Position numbers and translations under genes: made by a program. Shown piece after piece: positions 25,681 through 38,518 of a stretch of 64,000 nt of DNA. Origin of the DNA: Phoebastria nigripes. Its lineage: Eukaryota > Chordata > Aves > Procellariiformes > Diomedeidae. The notes beneath the pieces are model-generated. The model was not told where the DNA came from. It ran no database searches and worked only from the letters and a program-made list of their open reading frames with translations. The stretch is taken from contig JAYKAV010003429.1 in NCBI GenBank assembly GCA_035582835.1, forward strand, positions 53,998-117,997, in the 5' to 3' direction. Position 1 is the first letter of the stretch. Each line of letters starts with the position of its first letter.

Positions 25681-28257
25681 CTGTTTCTGATTTTCACTGT
25701 AGGTTATTTCAGTTTTGACTTGATTTGCAGATAAGGTCTGAAATGAGGAAACATTTGTTTTAAAACATAAGATTTAGAATTTGGGTAAAATATAAGGAAA
25801 AAAAATAATCTGAGTTTTAAACCAATCCATTTCTATGGGCACTGTGAGCCTTTTATGAGATTCTAATGAAAAGTTGCTCCTTCCTTACAAAAACATTTAT
25901 AGAAATAAGTTTTTAAGTAGCAATTCTTGCAAAAGAATACTGAGAAAGTGAATTCTCATTTAATCAGGGAATGAGGTGCTGAAGAACTAAGATTTTTAGA
26001 GAAGGAAAATTAAGTTTGTGGTTAGCTTATTTTCAGCGAAGCTTCTTAGTGGATTAGAAGTTGTCTACAGATAGGATTGTCTATGTAATTAGGCTTAGAT
26101 TCATCCTATTACTTGGTACCTTGTCAGGTGCCTCACTGGAAGTTTATTAACTGCTAGCTAGCTGTTCTATAAGAGAAGATAGTACCTGCAGAGAGTGATT
26201 CAGGTTTTAGGTATGCAGAACTACCTAAAGATGTGCTCACCTTTGACTGTATTTGCTCTTAGATGCATCACTTGCCAGAAGTGTTGGTGTTATGAGTCTA
26301 GTTGCCAGATTCTGGACAGGGGAATAATATAAATTTCTGCAGTAACAATATCCATTTCTGCAAGTAAATTAGATTCCTAAGCTATTTTGATACTGAAAAG
26401 CATTTCTAGACAGACCAGGTTTTGCTGAGATGTTTTCATCTGCCTTCCTGCAAAAATATGCCATGTTCCTTGTTGAGCCCTATTTCTAATTTGGCCATGA
26501 TCTGGCCTAAATTAATCAACTAAATGATTGTCTACAATGGAAAAATTTCCAAACCAGATAGGTCTTCTAAGGTTCTTAATCTACAACAGTGTGAGATTGA
26601 TCTCATCTAACTCTNGCTACGTAAACATTTGTCACCTAAGTTTAACCTAGTCAGGATCCTTCTACCATCAAAATAAATAAATATGTATCTTCAAGGGAAA
26701 ATTGATGCTGCCTGTCTTTGAAAATCATTTTGGAAAGGAAGGAACTGCCATTTGAAGGTAACAGTTTTCAGTGACTATCCACTAGCTGATGTCACTGTTA
26801 CACACATAAGGTTAGGTGAGATGAATCCCATTGATATCTAAAATTCTGAATTGCTGTACTCTTCTGCTGTTAGTCATACCCGCTTGTAATAATCCACACA
26901 GAGCGGCTCGTGACCAGAATGTTCATGTTTGGCAGTTTAATGCTGCATACAATATTCTTTCCAAATATCAATTTTCTGCATTTATTTTTATTTTTAATTT
27001 GGGGTTGTAAATGTGTTTCCTGACATTCAGCCTGATCATCTTTTCCACATATTTCAAAAGCGCTTTCTAGAAAGTGTGCACACAATTTATCTTCTGAATT
27101 ATTCAGTTCACTCAGCAAAGCCATTACTATGTAAAATTCTAATTTTCAACCAAGTTTATTTTAATTTCTATTTTTACTTTTACCATTGCAATTAATGTCT
27201 CTGGTTCTTTGTGTGTTTTTATTAAGTATTTTCTTCCTCTTTGTCTCTGCGTTTGGTTTCCAATATTTGTATGTGTATATAGACTTACTGATTTAATTAA
27301 TTTTAGTCATTTAGTAAAAACCTTGATGTCTGTTTTTCCTCTAATTAAAAAAAGAAAAAAAAAAATCTTTATCTTATTTTTATAAGTCCATTTTTTTTTC
27401 CTAAGAAAAATGGTTTAGTCTTTGCAGCTAACCTGGGATTCAATTTCCTTCTTCACATAGATTTCCAGTGCCACTTCGGGCAAATAATTTGTGTCTTCGC
27501 AGTTCATTTCCTTCTACTGTGCAGTGAATAAATCCATTAGCCTTCTGCAGATCTCATACACAACTCCAGTATGAGCCAGGGATAGTCTCAGGGTCTTCTG
27601 CTGTTCTTAATATCAGCCCCAAAACAAAAATACTGGTCATGACTGGCTGGTCATGTCTTGCTTAAGTTTCTTTCCTACCTTTGCTGTTCTCAAAGCCACT
27701 GGGCATTCCTTTCATAATCTCACCTCTTTTTTGTGTTTTTTTCAAGCTGACAACTTTTTTTTGATCCCTGAGAGATGGGAGGCTGCAAAACTTTTGCAGG
27801 TTTTTCAAGGCGGTAGACAATAGTTTTGCCAGGTTGGTTCTTTCTTGGGAGCCATTAGGAAACCACAGTGTAGTCAGGCTCTTCAAGATGGCAACAGAAG
27901 TGGAAGAATCATTTTATTCCTGCCTATACTAACTGATGAATAAAATCAGACAGGAATCTGGAAACAGGAAAACACTTACTTAGGAATCTGTGGCACATGC
28001 ACACATGCACAGGGGAAACCTCTTCCTAACCATGAGTATTTGACAAATGTGATTATTTACAGCAACATTTTTACACCTGAATATGCCATAAATTCTGCTT
28101 AAGGAGTGCTGTTTTCTGTTCTGCTTTTTAGGCATCGAGCTACCAATACTGTTTCAATGTTACTCTCTCATTTGTAGCATTCTCTCAATTTCAGCACTTG
28201 CAGGTACATGGCAAAGGCCTCCTTTCAGACGAGCATCTCTTTTCAATATAGAGCTTT
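25681..28257. other. AT-rich noncoding DNA
   Basis: No gene or repeat family recognised. An A-rich run lies at 27347-27364 and a T run at 27390-27399. ORFs reach at most 84 codons. Confidence 0.55.
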
Positions 28258-28412
28258 AATTACATGATTACATTTTTAAGCTTGTGTTTAAGTTTCACTG
28301 AAGTCAATGGCTCTTAAAGCATATGCTTGAAGATGAGCATGTGCTAAAGTGCTTCTCTAAACGGAGATAGATTTAAACACATGCTCAAGTGCTTTCCTGA
28401 CTCAGGGACCAA
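28258..28412 (+). repeat. Candidate ancient amniote interspersed repeat
   Basis: Carries the word set seen in many bird, turtle and crocodile loci: CACTGAAGTCAATGG, repeated near-palindromic AGCATATGCTT/GAGCATGTGCT words, and CACATGCTCAAGTGCTTTCC followed by TGACTCAGGGACC. I recognise the pattern but cannot assign a family name. No coding potential. Confidence 0.45.
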
Positions 28413-28955
28413 ATTATTTCCAGGGCTAAACTCAGGTAGCTCTAGTGAGATCAATCTAGCATACACAGCTTTTATTTTTAATTCGTTCTTTATATCTTAG
28501 CCGCTTTTTCCTCTAGCATTTCCCATTTGGTACTTTGATGTTATTTATACTCTTTTAAAATTAAGACTGTATGAGTTTGCAATCCTTTTTTTGAAATTAA
28601 TCACACTTTGCTGAAATTATGTATCTCAGCTTGTCATCTCACTCTCTGATTTCTCATAACACTGTCACATAAAGCTGTCTTTCATTCCTACCCCACACAG
28701 TGTAAGTAAGTAAGACGTGCTAATGGAAACCACTCTGGAGCTTCATACCTTATTACAAAATAAATCAGTCAGGTAACTCTTATCTACATCCCTTAAAGTG
28801 TGTTTGGATATAGAAATAGGTGGAGAGAGGAATGGAGATAGTGGAAAAAAAAGGAGCATTCTTTGGTAGTAAAGAAATGGAAAACAGGAAAGAAGGTTTG
28901 AGGGTCTAGACGTGAATAAATTCTCATTTATTCTAGATGAAATATGGAATAATGT
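28413..28955. other. Noncoding DNA, nothing recognised
   Basis: Unique-looking sequence up to the left edge of the LTR. Confidence 0.5.
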
Positions 28956-29079
28956 TGTGGTTTAACCCCAGCCAGCAACTAAGCAGCACACAGCCGCTTG
29001 CTCATTACCCCCCCAGTGGGATGGGGGAGAGAATCAGAAGAGTAAAAGTGAGAAAACTCGTGGGTTGAGATAAAGACGG

Positions 29080-29085
29080 TTTAAT
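29080..29085 (-). terminator. LTR polyadenylation signal (ATTAAA)
   Basis: ATTAAA on the minus strand, 125 bp from the U5 end of the LTR. This is the common variant of AATAAA and is placed where an R-region signal would be. Confidence 0.45.
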
Positions 29086-29267
29086 AGGTAAAGCAAAAGC
29101 CGCACATGCAAGCAAAGCAAAACAAGGAATTAATTCAGTCCTTCCCATTGGCAGGCAGGTGTTCAGCCATCGCCAGGAAAGCAGGGCTCCATCACGCTTA
29201 ACGGTTACTTGGGAAGACAAACGCCATCACTCCAAACGTCCCCCCCTTCCTTCTTCTTCCCCCAGCT

Positions 29268-29273
29268 TTATAT
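29268..29273 (-). promoter_or_regulatory. TATA box of the 592-bp LTR
   Basis: TATAAA on the minus strand, about 280 bp from the U3 end and about 185 bp before the ATTAAA signal, matching U3/R order. Confidence 0.55.
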
Positions 29274-29547
29274 GCTGAGCATGATGTCATATGGTGTGGA
29301 ATATCCCTTTGGTCAGTTGGGGTCAGCTGTCCCAGCTGTGTCCCCTCCCAGATTCTTGTGCACCCCCAGCCTACTTGCTGGTGGGGTGGTGTGAAAAGCA
29401 GAAAAATCCTTCACTTAGTGTAAGCACTGCTCAGCAATACGAAAACATCCCTGTGTTATCAAGACTGTTTCCAGCACAAATCCAAAACATAGCCTCATAC
29501 TAGCTACTATGAAGAAAATTAACTCTATCCCAGCCAAAACCAGCACA

Positions 29548-31791
29548 ACTAACTTCACTGGTATCCAGGGCAAGACCACTTAAACACGTGCACAGCTAAG
29601 GCTAGCATTAGAGTCAAAGCATTTTGGAATGTCGCATGCGTTACACTTATTAAAAGTAATGCATCACATTGCCTCTTCTGTCCGAATTCTGTATGCCTAA
29701 CTCTGCTCCCACCAATCCAAGTTATTCACAAAACAGGCACTCTGCTAATGGTATCTTTTTAAAAACCTCATTGCTGGCCAGTATTTTATAAGTTTTTGCC
29801 AGGAATGACTTGTATATATGCCCACTCTATAGAACTGTACAGTCAAAATCATGTTGGAAAAAAGCTTTTGGGGTTTTGTTTATTGTTGTGCTGTAAGTGA
29901 AGCTACTCATCTATTTAGAAAATACCTTTGAAAACTCAAAGCTTAGTACTTCACATGAGATTCTTCACTCATATTCAGTGCCTCTGGCTTACAAGCAAGT
30001 GTCATATGGTTGCAATTAAAAGGATGTCACAAAAACTTCATTGTAAGTAGGGTAACATATGCTCTTAAGGGGTTTGTTTCAATTTCCAGTGCTTTGAGTC
30101 TTGCTGGGGTTGGGAGTCACATCTTTCACAGCTAGTCAGCCTTCCTGCTTTAGATATGTCAGCTGACAGGGTGCCAGTTAAAACATCTTCCGGAAATGTT
30201 GACAAGTATCTGAAGGGAGAAAGCCAACTGCTCCAAATAAACAAAGATGACTGAGGAATAGGAGTGGCGACTTTTGCTCCAGAGGTGGTACATCTATCAA
30301 TCAAGCAGACTATGGGTGGCATTTGAGAAATGTTTCTTCTTGAGGGATAGGAGTGGGAAGGATTTTCAGTAATTCTACCTTCTGCTGTGGGAACGTCCAC
30401 AGGTTTGCCAAACATGAGCCAGAAATTGAGACAGTGAGTAATTCAAAAAACAAACCAAACCAAACCAAACAGCACTGATAGCACAGAGGTGAAAGAAATA
30501 TAAGGAGATGTGTGACATTCCTGCTTATCACAGAAGGCTAAAGCTGCACAAATGCGGTCATGTTACAAGAATAAACTGAATTAGTGAGGGAAACTTATCC
30601 TGCATGCCTACACTTTTAAAGTGCGTAGCTGCAAAATTAGTTGGATGTGTTTACGAAGAAATGCCTTGCAGAGCTATTTTCTCATTATGAATTTGTTAGA
30701 ACAGGGGCAGGCATTTGACTCAAGTTCTCAATTCACTTTGGCACATGTACAATCAAATTTTCCTAGATTTCAGCATAATCTTTACATCTACTATGCAAAG
30801 AACAGGGAAATCAATCTGCAAATTGCACGTTCGAAGGCTGTAACAACATATTGCCATTTGGTCTTCCTTCATGCAAATTTTTTTCCTTGACAGAGTTTCC
30901 CCCCCCCCCCGCCCCTTTCACTTTAATCCTTTATTTGGCAATTGTGCTTTCCTTCCCTTACAGCTCACTTTGCAGTGTACACTAGTAATTCAGCTCCGGC
31001 TGTCAGAAAATTTACCAATTTAATGCGCTGGGCAGAAAGTAGCTATTCTTGATTATTTTCCCATATAACCCAAATATATTCTTTCAGTTATGAACATTAG
31101 GAAAAAAAAAAAAAATCCTGCTGCAGATAGGATCCTATTTCAGTCTGTTTTGTGACTGAACTCATCATTACTTCCATAAAAGCCTTAAACATATTCCTTT
31201 ACCATCTGTGTTATAGTTCTTACAAGGAGGGAGGTGCTAAGATTCCAGCTGATGTTCATATCAACTAATATTTTAGCTTTGCTGCAAAAACTTTATTTGG
31301 TTACTTGGCAGTGATGAAGATCATTTACTAGGTTAGTTTTATGACAATAATATCTCCACAACTTGTAGTAAATTAAAATAAAAATAAAATAAAAATCCTT
31401 AGCAATTTATAGCAATGGGAAGAAAATATTTTTCTGAAATTAATAATCTTTTTCCCCAGTGAATTCTGCTTTTATACAGGGGGAAATCTATTTAGAATGG
31501 CAAAGTTTAGTAATGCATCTGCTTTACTGTCTGTCTTAAAGATGACACGGGTCACAATGTTGAAAGCTTTAAATATGCGAGTAGTACCAAGGGTATTTAC
31601 AATTTCTGGGTGATGTGCTTTTTTTTTTTTCTGAATCTAGCTGAAAATTTTACAAATTCATTTTGTCCTCTTAATTGTTGTCAGTTAAGTTGATTGCACT
31701 CTTCCTAAACCATACTCATTCTTTATGACTTTAAGATATCCTTACAATATCATATCCTGCTATAGTTGTACTAATCTGACTTAAAAAAGCA
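29548..31791. other. Noncoding DNA with short simple repeats
   Basis: Contains (CAAAC)n at about 30451-30471, C10GC4 at about 30900-30915, A13 near 31102-31114 and (AAAAT)n near 31376-31397. A 116-codon minus-strand ORF (30065-30415) has no recognisable domain and is not called. Confidence 0.55.
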
Positions 31792-31885
31792 AACAAACAA
31801 ACAAAAAACCCCAGAAAAGCAAAAAAAAAAACCCCAAACACCACCCCCCCACCCCCCCCCCCCCCAAACCACACCCCAATCCCCA
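31792..31885. repeat. Low-complexity A/C tract with long C run
   Basis: (CAAA)n passes into A10CCCC and then C-runs of 7 and 15 broken by single A bases. The minus strand is strongly G-rich and could fold as a G-quadruplex. Confidence 0.9.
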
Positions 31886-34800
31886 TTTAGATTAGGAGAA
31901 CAAAACATATGTCTGAGGAAGAGTTAGAAGGGTAAAGTTCAGAAACTGACCATCAGGACATGTTTTTTTAGAAACAACACTCATATTCATTAACAAAAGT
32001 ATTTTTTTCTTAATGGAGTGATTTTAAAAAGGTTAAGAGCAGAGTTGTTTTGAATAGTGCAAGAGCAGTGTCAACATTCGGCTTGCGATGGCCTTAGTCA
32101 GAAGAGGGGTCCCTCTTCTCACTTGATTTAATGACTTGCAGTGCTTTGTGAGGGTATGACCACACATATATTTGTGTGGCAGGAGAGGAGGTTTGGGCCC
32201 ACTGTGTGTAAAGTATGAGATTATGGGACAAGGACCTGCTCTGATTCAGGACATGACATTAAGCCTGTAGTAATCTACTTTCTCTCTCAACAAAATCTAG
32301 CACTGCATTGCTACATTTGTATACCTTTAAATACCTTGAGCAAAAGAGGAATGAGAATAACCTATCAAAAGTACATTTTGTGTTTACAATTTAGTCTCAC
32401 AGAACTATGTGTTAATTTGGGTTTTCCACTAGTTGTTCACCTCAAAATAAGCTCTGTTTCTGAAGTCTTCTTGGGATGCTTTTGTACTTTCCTGACAACA
32501 GTATCAATGGTCATAGCTGACAGAGGTCTCTATTTTTAAGAAATATGTCATATTGACAGTATTAGAAGGGAGATACCCCACCATTATGACAAAATAAGCC
32601 TAGCTGTGAAAGGATTGAAACTTACAGTTTTTTTCAGTGAAAATTCAGCATAAAAGGCATTAAAACATCTACTCCAAATTTGCAACTTTCTTCAAGAAAG
32701 TTTTCTGGGGGAGGGGGCAGAACTATAATTATCAATTCCAACGTTTTGAATCCTATCTGAGCACTGAGGCACATTTATTAACACAGCCTCAAGGTGTGTA
32801 TGAGTACCATTTTCAAGTTCTAAGCAAATATCTTCTCAAATCTGGCATTGTGAAGTGATATTTTTAATAACTAAAATGAAAAGCATACGTTCTATTATGG
32901 AAAAATCATCTACACAATTCTCGTCCATCTATTAAATTCAAACCATTGTATTCCTGTGCAGTATACTTCAATTTATGCAGAAGAAAGACTGGTTTGAATT
33001 ATACACATTTACTCTTAAGATGCAAAATTTGGAACAAATGGAGGACTCTAGGAGTGAAATTATGAGATTAGCACACAACGCTTCACATCAGTTGAGAAAC
33101 TCATTGTGAGAGTGCAATTTCTATCTGCTTAATACATGTTAGTAGTGCTTTTGTGTAGATTGAGAGTTGTATTGATTCAGTAGAAACACACAGTGGGAGT
33201 ATGTTGTTATGTAGATTATCTCATCAGCTAGCCAATATAAGAATATAGTAGAACTTAACTTAAGTATTTGAGAAAGCAGAGTGGTAGTCCCATTTGAAAG
33301 AATTGTCTTCAGCTTGCTCTCAAAGACTTTCTCTGATCAGAGACTGTATCAAAGAATTGGTTTACCTTTTGGGTGTGTTACAAGTAAAGGTTTTTCAGTT
33401 GCAAGCAAATAAAAAAAAAACTTTGACAGAGGTGGGATAATTATTTGAGGTGTCAGGACCAAGCTGCCTGACAATACAAATAAAACAAATATGTTTGTAT
33501 GGTAGTAATTAGAGAGGATGATAACAGATTCTACAATTTATATTAATCACTTTTACCTTGGATTCTTCCTATGTAAATTCAAGTACTATTCAAGTACATG
33601 AGTTAAGGCTGTTTTCAGTGTATTTTCAAATCACCCAAGATTGTTAGTTTGAAATGTGTGTTTTAAATTTATGGAAGATTGGATTTGTCCTCATTCCTTT
33701 GTGGTACAGATTTGTCAAGAGTTCTCTGTGTGGAAATGACTACTTTAAAAAATAATGTCAAAAGCATGCTCTGTCAAGTACAATGGCAATGTACCTGTTT
33801 TTGCGATCAACATTTGCTCAACGTAAAGAGATCTGCAAGATCTACTGTATGGCAGTCATGAAGGCGATAACCCCTTATAAACATCACATCTTGAGATTAA
33901 TAAACACTCTTATGGTTTCAGCATCTGGAGTGCGAGTTCCATTTTGCATAGGATGACCTTGGTTGAAGCACTGAAACAGAAGTGTGTGTTACTGAATTTA
34001 TAACTTGCCATTAATACCAGCTACAAGGAAATAACATGCCTCATTGTTTTTTGCTTTCTTACTTTATCAATATTACTTTACAGCTTTATTCATCCAGGAG
34101 ATACACAAAAGAGCATCTTTACCTCCGTTGTTCTCAATGCTGTTTCTTTTAAGGTAATAAAAGGAAAACTCTCTGAAAGATGCCCTCATACAATCCTTTT
34201 TGTTCTAGGGCCAAATTCAATAGCTGCTGATGTCAGCTGCAAGATTCATATTGAATTCATTGAGTGCCTAACCTTTATTAACCTTTATCCAACATGAGAT
34301 ACCACAGGTAACCTATTGCAATAGACAGCCAGCAAAAGGTAGCGTACTAGTAACTTCTCATTATTGTACGTATTGGGTTTCTGAGTTCATATGCTTCCAC
34401 GCTGGGTCTTCTGGATATTTCTTTCTGAACGCAATTCATCTTCATTGGTTCTGTACTGAGAGAACAGAACCTACTCACCAGTTTTATAACCAGCAATATT
34501 TTTACTGTTGTTCAGAAAAGACTCCTAAGGGCGCGACTATTTTATTTTTTTAGGGACATACTGTGTGTTTTCACTATTATGAATGATGACTTCGCTATAC
34601 AAGTGGAAAAATTGTAACTGTCATATATTTTTATGGATTGCCCAAGTATTTTGATTTATTGTAGTAGTGCCTTTCAAACTGTCCTGGAGAAGGACAGGGG
34701 TGATATCCATTCTATGTGTTTCTTAGCTGCTATTCATAAAATCTTTAGAGTAGATATAATAGATCCATGGTCCTCCAAAACCGGCTGACCTACAGGCAGC

Positions 34801-35077
34801 AACGTTAGCAAAATAATAAGCTGTGAGCAGCAACATATTTTTATTTTTTCTGAGGCAATAAACAGCATTAGAAATCCTATGAGGCAACATGTTGCCTAAG
34901 AGCCAAAGGTGGGCGAGCTTTAGAATTTGCATCCTGATGATATAAAAATAATATTCTGAAGAGCCAAAATCGACCCTGGTTTAGATCACATGATGGAGAT
35001 ACACACAAAAAAATAAAATAATTTAGAAAAATTGTATGTATTCTTAATGAAATAATGATGAGCAAAAGAACAGCATG
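31886..35077. other. AT-rich noncoding DNA
   Basis: No repeat family or gene recognised. ORFs are at most 69 codons. A G-rich GGGGGAGGGGG word lies near 32707-32717. Confidence 0.55.
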
Positions 35078-35254
35078 AGATGGAACAGGTTGCCTGGAGA
35101 GGCTGTAGATAGGCCATCCCTGGAAACATTCAAGGTCAGGTTGGACGGGGCTCTGATCTAGTCGAAGATGTCCCTGCTCATTACAGCGGGGTTTGGACTA
35201 GATGACCTTTAAAGGTTCCTTCCAACCCAAACCACTCTATGATTCTATGATTCT
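35078..35254 (+). mobile_element. CR1 LINE, 5'-truncated 3' end (avian type)
   Basis: A clean CR1 3' UTR: GATGGAACAGGTTGCCTGGA, CCATCCCTGGAAACATTCAA, GGTTGGACGGGGCTCTGA, GGTTTGGACTAGATGACCTT, CCTTCCAACCCAAACCACTC. It ends in the diagnostic terminal repeat TCTATGATTCTATGATTCT with no poly-A tail. CR1 is the dominant LINE of bird genomes. It moves by target-primed reverse transcription and usually leaves only a short 3' fragment like this one. There are few differences from typical avian CR1, so it is the youngest-looking CR1 tail here. No coding sequence is retained. Confidence 0.95.
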
Positions 35255-35699
35255 GTTTTGAGATACAGGGCCTGATTATTTCTCAGTGAAGTTTTTCTTC
35301 AAGTAGTTTGTACCCAGTGAGTGCCTTCTGATTCATAACATGACTTAGAGATTCCCATCTGTTGAATTGAAGTATTCCACATGGTAAGTTTAATAAAATA
35401 GCTGAGTAGCACACTTCAGAACCTAGTCACATAATAAAGCCACATAGTTGTGGATTTTGAGACCATCTGTATTGTGAATATAGCAACAAGTCATTCACAT
35501 CATTTACCATACAATAACAGTCAGGGAGCTATTTTAGGAGCAATGGTCCTTACATTGCAGACATCTAGCAAGAAACTACAAAATACAATTTATTTACCTC
35601 AGTGATTCACAAAGATTAACTTTATCCTTGGGAGGCTAATAACCCTAGGCTCCCTTAATAGTCCATGGAAAGAAATAAGCTCTTTCAGTTGATTCTGAG
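35255..35699. other. Spacer between two CR1 fragments
   Basis: No recognised features. AT-rich. Confidence 0.5.
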
Positions 35700-36137
35700 C
35701 AGAACCCTAACTTGAAGGATGCGGACCATTTGGAAAGAGTACAGAAGAGATCAAGAAGAGATTTCAAAACAATGATCTGCTTGTAAAGATTGTAGAAATT
35801 AGACTTGTCGTGAAGAGGAGATGACAGGGGGATATGAGCATTTTAAACTACGTAACAGACTGCTGCAAAGTCTGTTCTCCAGTCAATAAGACAAAGCAAT
35901 AATGCAGCAAGGAAGATTTATATTAAACAATAGGAAAAATCTTCCAGAAGTACAGATAGGGAAGCACACTGAAAGAATTTCTCTGAATAGATTACAAAGT
36001 CTCTGTCATTGGTGGGCTATAAGGGCAGGCGAGACAGACATCTGTCAGGAATGCCATAAATATAACTGATTCTACTTGCAGAAAGGAGCAGACTAGATGA
36101 CCTCTGGAGGTTTCTTAAAGTCCTATGATTTTATGTC
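35700..36137 (+). mobile_element. Ancient CR1 LINE 3' end (ORF2 end plus 3' UTR)
   Basis: Longer and much more diverged than its neighbour. The order of words follows old amniote CR1: GGAAAGAGTACAGAAGAGAT (last part of ORF2), GAAGAGGAGATGACAGGGGG, GCAATAATGCAGCAAGGAAG, TAAACAATAGGAAAAATCTT, ATCTGTCAGGAATGCC, GCAGACTAGATGACCTCTGG, and a final CCTATGATTTTATG. The reading frame is destroyed. It has the same strand as the copy at 35.1 kb but is a separate, older insertion. Confidence 0.85.
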
Positions 36138-37283
36138 TTTCTCAAGAAGGGGCCTATTTTATGGGATGCGTTAGGGAGATTTGTCTTTTTAAACGAACTT
36201 TAACTTTTGTAACCATTCCTTGTTTAGTGTGCAAGAATAGCCACTGAAAGGTTGTCAGGATGCTGTGTTCCTGCCCATAAGAGATCATCAGCCCATGGAT
36301 TCTATGCTTGAATTCTTGCCTATGAATAGCACTTCATACCTAATGCACTTGATACTATATCATCTTCTTACAATACACATACGTATTAAAGCATTTGATG
36401 TTATTACGTTCAGTATTGTCTTAGCTCTCTTCTCCTGAGAGATTTGATTCCACGGTGATTCTATTTTTACTGTGATAATTCAGTTTACTAATAAAGTGTT
36501 CTGAACTGTGAGTCAAGTTTTATACCCAGTTTTCATTCTAATACTTAAAGCTTTTTCAGTCATCTCTTCATTCACTACTCCTACTGAAAAAGTACAGGCT
36601 TCAATGATATCTTTTCAATGCAATGAATTTATAGTTGTCATTGATAAACATATGTAGTAGATGACATATTGGATTTATTTCTCTCTTCATTTTTACCAAT
36701 GAAGTAGAAAATAATTCTTATGAACTAAGATCACTTATTGCAGATTTGTAATTCAATACTATTTGTCTCCATGTGTTTGCTTATAAACAATTTTGTGGTT
36801 TTGATTCTACAGGATATGTTAGTATGTGCACCCTTTAGGTGCAAACTATAATAAATATAAAAAAAGTGAGACATTAAGCTTTCAAATGAAAAGGTATGTG
36901 GCTATTTTCACATTTTAAATTTATATAAATAGCATCATTTTCTTTAATCAGCAATTCCTTGAAATTAAAGTTCTTTAGTATTTCCTGCAACTTGAAATTC
37001 TGAAGAAGTGTTTAGAATTGAGATCTTACATTGTCATTTCTTAATGTTCAAATTAAACCTATAATTTTTGCAAGGATTTTAATTATGATGTAGACATAAG
37101 ATTGAATTTTTGGTTTAATCAGACTTTTAATAATGAAAACACCAAGTGTATTGCTGATTAACAATTTTTCAGGTACAAACCCAATGAATTTCTGTCCAAC
37201 ACTACCTTTTGTCCTTTTGTTATGACATTTATTAAACTCTCCCAGGCATTTTAATTTCAGTACTTTATCAAAGTTTATCTGGT

Positions 37284-37347
37284 AAAAAAAAAAAAAAAAG
37301 AACAAACAAAAACCAAAAACCAAACCAAACCAAACCAAAACAACAAA
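37284..37347. repeat. Poly-A followed by (CAAA)/(CCAAA) tract
   Basis: A16 followed by imperfect AAC, AAACC and AAAC units. It resembles the complement of the GTTT-rich tracts common in bird DNA. No transposon body was recognised next to it. Confidence 0.85.
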
Positions 37348-38498
37348 ACACTGTAAGTATCGCCAAATGTGTTGTACTAGAGAAATATTAAATAGGGTAA
37401 TATTAAAGTGGTCACATGCTTGCCCTCTGTTTGTGGATCTGACCCTACAATCACATACTCAAGTTATTAATATTGCATTTAAAGGAAAGCTCATGAATTC
37501 ACTAAAAGTACACAAATGTGAAGGCAACTGGAGGCATTTTAAATTATGTTAGCTTCCTACAATAGTAGTTTAAGATCATCCTAATCTTGCTTCGTTATAC
37601 TTCAAATCATACTTGGCAAAACTATGTATAAGTGTTAAGCAGCATTACTTCCTATTTCTTTTTATTTTATTTATTTTCTTTCTATAAATGATGAAAAGCA
37701 GTTAATCTTTCCCCCCACTCCCCCCCCCATAATAGTACAATAGGTACAATATAAAGAGCCTGCACATCCCCCAGCTCAGCTGAGGTGTTCATCTGCTGTT
37801 GGAAGTGCATAACAGTTATACATCATATAGCAGCCGAATAAGAAAAAAAAAACAAACCATGGCTTGGATAATTACGTGGTACAGCCGTTTACTAGAAAAT
37901 CTGCTGTATTTTCTTAATAGTAGTAGGGGGCTCAGTAAATGAGAATGGTAAATTATTCTCATGCAAAACACGAGCAAGTTGCGTAATGTCCAATAGCACA
38001 GAGGACATAAATCAGCAATAGTATGGGCAAGAGAACATAGAATTCCATAGAATTGTGTGAAGGAACTGCAGACCACCTTCACTGTCATTCTGCTCAGCAT
38101 TTGTTTGTTTTGTTCTGTGGGCATAGTTTGCTAAGAAAAATTAGATGATCTGAATTCAGGCCACAGTATGCAAATCAGTAGAATGTTGCAGAGATTTATA
38201 TTTTTTTAAATCTTTAGTCTGTTGAAAATTTTCCTGTAAATACATTCTTTCTGGACATTTTCTACAGGAGAAGAGCAGTGCCAGTTCTTTAGGGTTACAC
38301 GTCATATGATTGGAAGCATTTTTTCCTTAAAAGTCCAGAATGATGGTAATATACATGAGCATATAATCTCTTGTTATAAAAACAAATAAATGCCTAGTAC
38401 TTGTGATCTGAGGAAGAAACCTGGAAATGAAGAGTTATCTTACAAACTAAAAGAAAGCAAAAGGCATATCTAACCAAATATGATCTTTTTTTATTTTC

Positions 38499-38518
38499 TT
38501 TTTTTTTTTTTTTTTTTT
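38499..38518. repeat. Poly-T run (20 T)
   Basis: Pure T run preceded by a T-rich lead-in. Confidence 0.9.

Larger units (their letters stand above)
28956..29547 (-). mobile_element. Solo endogenous-retrovirus LTR (592 bp)
   Basis: Bounded by TGTGG at the left and CACA at the right, so it reads TG...CA on either strand. I recognise it as a family widespread in songbirds and other modern birds. Minus-strand order fits an LTR: a TATAAA box (29268-29273), a G-rich stretch just downstream, then an ATTAAA polyadenylation signal (29080-29085) and a short U5. The flanks (AATGT left, ACTAA right) do not form a clear target duplication, and no primer-binding site or internal region adjoins either end. 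It is therefore a solo LTR left by recombination, with eroded or misplaced edges. ORFs of 60-71 codons over it are incidental. Confidence 0.85.

Noticed and set aside
28951..29552. Target-site duplication around the 592-bp LTR
   Set aside because: The flanking pentamers AATGT and ACTAA do not match, and shifting the ends by a few bases does not give a clean repeat.
30065..30415. 116-codon minus-strand ORF with cysteines
   Set aside because: No recognisable family and no transcript signals. A second open frame overlaps it.
37284..37347. Poly-A followed by CAAA units as a retrotransposon tail
   Set aside because: No element body or target duplication could be seen beside it.
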